NCBI GenBank assembly: GCA_021731425.1
Contig: JAKFXJ010000015.1
Location: 1-7,329 of the forward strand
Source of the DNA: Limnohabitans sp.
Lineage (GTDB): Bacteria > Pseudomonadota > Gammaproteobacteria > Burkholderiales > Burkholderiaceae_C
Direction of reading: 5' to 3'
Length of the DNA: 7,329 bases
Below, in pieces: positions 5,662-7,329 of this stretch; position 1 is the first letter of the stretch, and every line of letters begins with the position of its first letter. The position numbers were made by a program, and so were the translations under genes. Under the pieces are notes generated by a model. That model did no database searches and had not been told where the DNA came from. It was given only the letters and a program-made list of their open reading frames with translations.

Positions 5662-6693
5662 TTACTTGCTGTGCTTGGCAATCAGCTCGCGGGCCTCTGA
5701 CAACAACTTTTTGCCATCAATGCCTTTGGCGCTGACTTCCTTGACCCAGTCATCGGCCACCACGCTGGCCGTACGACGCCAGCGTTGAGTCTCTGCCGCC
5801 TCAAGAGCCACGATGTTGTTGCCCGCTTTTTCAGCAATCGCGCGACCGGCCTTGTCGCCTTCGTCCATGGCACGACCAAAGAAAGCAGCCGTCTCCAGGC
5901 CTGAGTTCTTGTCGATCACCTGCTTCAAGTCGGCAGGCAGTTTGTCATAAGTTGCTTTGTTCATCGACACCGCAAAGGTGGAGTTGTACAAGCCGTTGGG
6001 GCCGAAGAAGGTGGTGTGGTTCTTCACCAATTCATGCACTTTCAACGAAGGTGCCACTTCCCAAGGGATGGTGGTGCCCTGGATCACGCCTTTGGACAAA
6101 GCTTCTGTGACGGCGGGCACTGGCATGCCCACAGGGGTTGCACCCAGTTTGGTCAGCATGTTGTTGATGATGCGCGAGCCGCCACGGATCTTCATGCCTT
6201 GCAGGCTCTCCAGCCCCGTCACGGGGGTTTTGGTGTGGAACAGGCCGGGGCCGTGGGTATGCACAGCGATCAGCTTCACGTCCTTGAATTCTTCGGGTGC
6301 GTTCTTTTGCACGTACTCCCACAGGGCCTTGGAAGAGGCTTCACCGGTGGTGGTCAGGAAAGGCACTTCAAACACTTCGGTCTTGGGGAAGCGGCCTGGG
6401 GTGTAGCCCAACACGGTCCAGGTGATATCAACGATGCCGTCTTTGGCCTGGTCAAACAACTGGGGGGGCGTGCCGCCGAGCTGCATGGTGTTGAAAATCT
6501 GCACCTTGATGCGGCCACCCGACTCGGCTTCGACCTTTTTGGCCCATGGCACGATGGCTTTGGCCGGGATGGTGGCCTGTGGCGGCAACATCTGGTGAAA
6601 GCGCAAAGTCACGTTTTGGGCCTGTGCGGCACCGGCAAAGGCCGTTGCGCTCAAAATGGCCAACACGGCACGACGAGGGGTCAGCTGAAACAT
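5662..6693 (-). CDS. dctP: TRAP transporter periplasmic solute-binding protein (DctP family)
   Basis: This 343-residue binding protein captures an organic anion in the periplasm and delivers it to the DctQM permease. A Sec signal peptide is clear: basic TPRR (5-8), hydrophobic core (9-20) and AGAAQA, with cleavage likely after A25. The mature protein begins QNVTLRFHQMLPPQ and shows the DctP pattern: PWAKKVEAESGGRIKVQIF (49-67), QLFDQAKDGIVDITW (78-92), LQGMKIR (164-170) with R170 at the place of the conserved arginine that binds the ligand carboxylate, and VPAVTEALSKGVIQGTTIPWEV (192-213). The ligand is not predictable from this; carboxylates, 2-oxo acids and aromatic acids are all known in the family. 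The frame is open to an ATG at 6723, but the strong AGGAG (6700-6704) lies 6 bases before the ATG at 6693, which also gives a normal signal peptide. It is the first gene of the operon and is followed by a terminator. Confidence 0.95.
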   Translation of the reverse strand: MFQLTPRRAVLAILSATAFAGAAQAQNVTLRFHQMLPPQATIPAKAIVPWAKKVEAESGGRIKVQIFNTMQLGGTPPQLFDQAKDGIVDITWTVLGYTPGRFPKTEVFEVPFLTTTGEASSKALWEYVQKNAPEEFKDVKLIAVHTHGPGLFHTKTPVTGLESLQGMKIRGGSRIINNMLTKLGATPVGMPVPAVTEALSKGVIQGTTIPWEVAPSLKVHELVKNHTTFFGPNGLYNSTFAVSMNKATYDKLPADLKQVIDKNSGLETAAFFGRAMDEGDKAGRAIAEKAGNNIVALEAAETQRWRRTASVVADDWVKEVSAKGIDGKKLLSEARELIAKHSK

Positions 6694-6804
6694 GGTGTGC
6701 TCCTGGTTATGTTTTATAAACAAATACAGTTGGCGATGCTATCCAGTTTTGCCAATTTGGTGACTGAGGCTTTACCCTTAGTTTGACACCGGATCATGTT
6801 CAAG
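6694..6804 (-). promoter_or_regulatory. Upstream region of the TRAP operon, candidate promoter/operator
   Basis: This gene-free stretch between the dapD terminator and dctP is A/T-richer than its surroundings and must hold the operon promoter if dapD transcription stops at 6805-6837. On the - strand, TATAAA (6713-6718) is a plausible -10 box about 20 bases before the dctP start, but no good -35 is spaced for it. TTGGC (6730-6734) and GCCAA (6751-6755), read on the + strand, are arms of an imperfect dyad that could be an operator. The ribosome site AGGAG is at 6700-6704. The assignment of individual boxes is tentative. Confidence 0.35.
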
Positions 6805-6837
6805 AAAAACGGCGTGCCCACTTGCGCAGGCACGCCG
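6805..6837 (-). terminator. Intrinsic terminator of dapD
   Basis: CGGCGTGCC (6810-6818) and GGCACGCCG (6829-6837) form a perfect 9-base stem with a 10-base loop. On the - strand it is followed by TTTTT (complement of 6805-6809). It lies 24 bases after the dapD stop, so it ends dapD transcription and isolates the TRAP operon. Confidence 0.9.
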
Positions 6838-6861
6838 CTCGTATTCAAAAGAACAAGTCCA

Positions 6862-7329
6862 TCAGTTCTTGTGCAACTCAGCGTTCAATTCGCCCCAGCT
6901 CTTGTTGCGCGGTATCGCGTGCAAGGCGCCCGACTGTGAATCGCGGCGGAACAGGATGCCGTTTTTGCCGGACATCTCCTTGGCTTTCATGACCGAGCCG
7001 TCGGGCATTTGAACGCGGCTGCCGCCAGTGATGTAGCAACCCGCTTCCACGATGCAGTCGTCGCCCAGCGAAATGCCGATGCCCGCGTTGGCGCCCAGCA
7101 AGCAGCGTTTGCCGACCTTGATGACTTCTTTGCCGCCACCCGAGAGGGTGCCCATGATGGAAGCACCGCCGCCGATGTCGCTGGCATCATCGACCACCAC
7201 GCCTGCGCTGATGCGGCCTTCGACCATGCTGGCGCCCAGTGTGCCCGCATTGAAGTTGCAAAAGCCTTCGTGCATGACGGTGGTGCCGCTGGCCAGGTGC
7301 GCACCCAGGCGCACCTGGCCAGCGGCACC
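6862..7329 (-). CDS. dapD: Tetrahydrodipicolinate N-succinyltransferase, C-terminal part
   Basis: The protein transfers succinyl from succinyl-CoA to 2,3,4,5-tetrahydropyridine-2,6-dicarboxylate in the diaminopimelate/lysine pathway, in the cytoplasm, normally as a trimer. Only the last 155 residues are present; the frame is open to the window edge, so the 5' end is missing. The visible part is a left-handed beta-helix of hexapeptide repeats with [73 protein letters not shown] and the ending LFRRDSQSG...LNAELHKN. This matches the longer DapD class known from Mycobacterium and Pseudomonas rather than the shorter (about 275-residue) enterobacterial class. The GTG at 7314 is an internal valine, not a start. 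The first seven visible codons lie in a perfect inverted repeat and read GAAGQVR, where I would expect a basic residue before VRLGA; they may be an assembly artefact. A strong terminator follows. Confidence 0.93.
   Translation of the reverse strand, partial: GAAGQVRLGAHLASGTTVMHEGFCNFNAGTLGASMVEGRISAGVVVDDASDIGGGASIMGTLSGGGKEVIKVGKRCLLGANAGIGISLGDDCIVEAGCYITGGSRVQMPDGSVMKAKEMSGKNGILFRRDSQSGALHAIPRNKSWGELNAELHKN
7282..7329. repeat. Perfect 21-base inverted repeat at the window end
   Basis: Bases 7282-7302 are the exact reverse complement of 7309-7329, separated by ACCCAG (7303-7308), and the match runs to the very last base. It lies inside dapD coding sequence. The inner 6 bases of each arm (GTGCGC/GCGCAC) encode conserved residues and are probably native; the outer 15 may be copy-back sequence. 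A perfect dyad this long ending exactly at the edge suggests a fold-back contig end. Confidence 0.9.

Noticed and set aside
4796..5788. A 330-residue + strand frame opposite dctQ and parts of dctM and dctP
   Set aside because: The Gln/His-rich product is the mirror of hydrophobic membrane codons and spans several genes and the terminator, a typical shadow.
6016..6786. A 256-residue + strand frame opposite dctP
   Set aside because: The opposite strand encodes a full binding protein with signal peptide and a strong ribosome site; this frame is a His/Gly-rich shadow.
6782..6787. TTGACA, a perfect -35-like hexamer on the + strand
   Set aside because: No -10 box is found at suitable spacing and no + strand gene follows; the region beyond is the dapD terminator in antisense.

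Overview
The window looks like chromosomal DNA of a GC-rich betaproteobacterium, most likely a Burkholderiales/Comamonadaceae-type organism. This rests on base composition, dense ordinary metabolic genes, the style of the TRAP transporter and its exported binding protein, and the longer type of DapD. No phage, plasmid, IS, CRISPR, tRNA or rRNA signal was seen. It reads as core/metabolic sequence, and I found no convincing new multi-gene system. The points of interest are mostly RNA-structure signals between genes.

Layout. On the + strand: a PduO-type ATP:cob(I)alamin adenosyltransferase (159-722); a small exported protein of unknown function 4 bases downstream (727-1068); a strong stem-loop (1081-1122); and acetoacetyl-CoA synthetase (1129-3249). 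On the - strand, read from the right end: the C-terminal part of dapD (7329-6862) with a clear intrinsic terminator (6837-6805); then a TRAP transporter operon of binding protein dctP (6693-5662), small permease dctQ (5560-5039) and large permease dctM (5017-3701); and a small two-helix membrane protein (3660-3316). The two gene blocks converge around 3250-3315, where there is only a weak imperfect dyad and no clear terminator.

How the genes work together. The adenosyltransferase makes the adenosylcobalamin used by B12-dependent mutases. The synthetase activates acetoacetate to acetoacetyl-CoA, feeding thiolase cleavage or polyhydroxybutyrate metabolism. The TRAP system imports an organic anion using the ion gradient; its ligand cannot be read from the sequence. 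DapD belongs to lysine/diaminopimelate synthesis and is separated from the TRAP operon by its own terminator. Inside the TRAP operon, a textbook intrinsic terminator follows dctP and a second perfect hairpin sits just before the dctQ ribosome site. This suggests high binding-protein output and partial read-through to the permease genes.

Caveat at the right edge. The last 48 bases form a perfect 21-base inverted repeat with a 6-base spacer ending exactly at the final base, inside dapD. This looks more like a fold-back (chimeric) contig end than biology, so the outermost dapD codons should be treated with caution.
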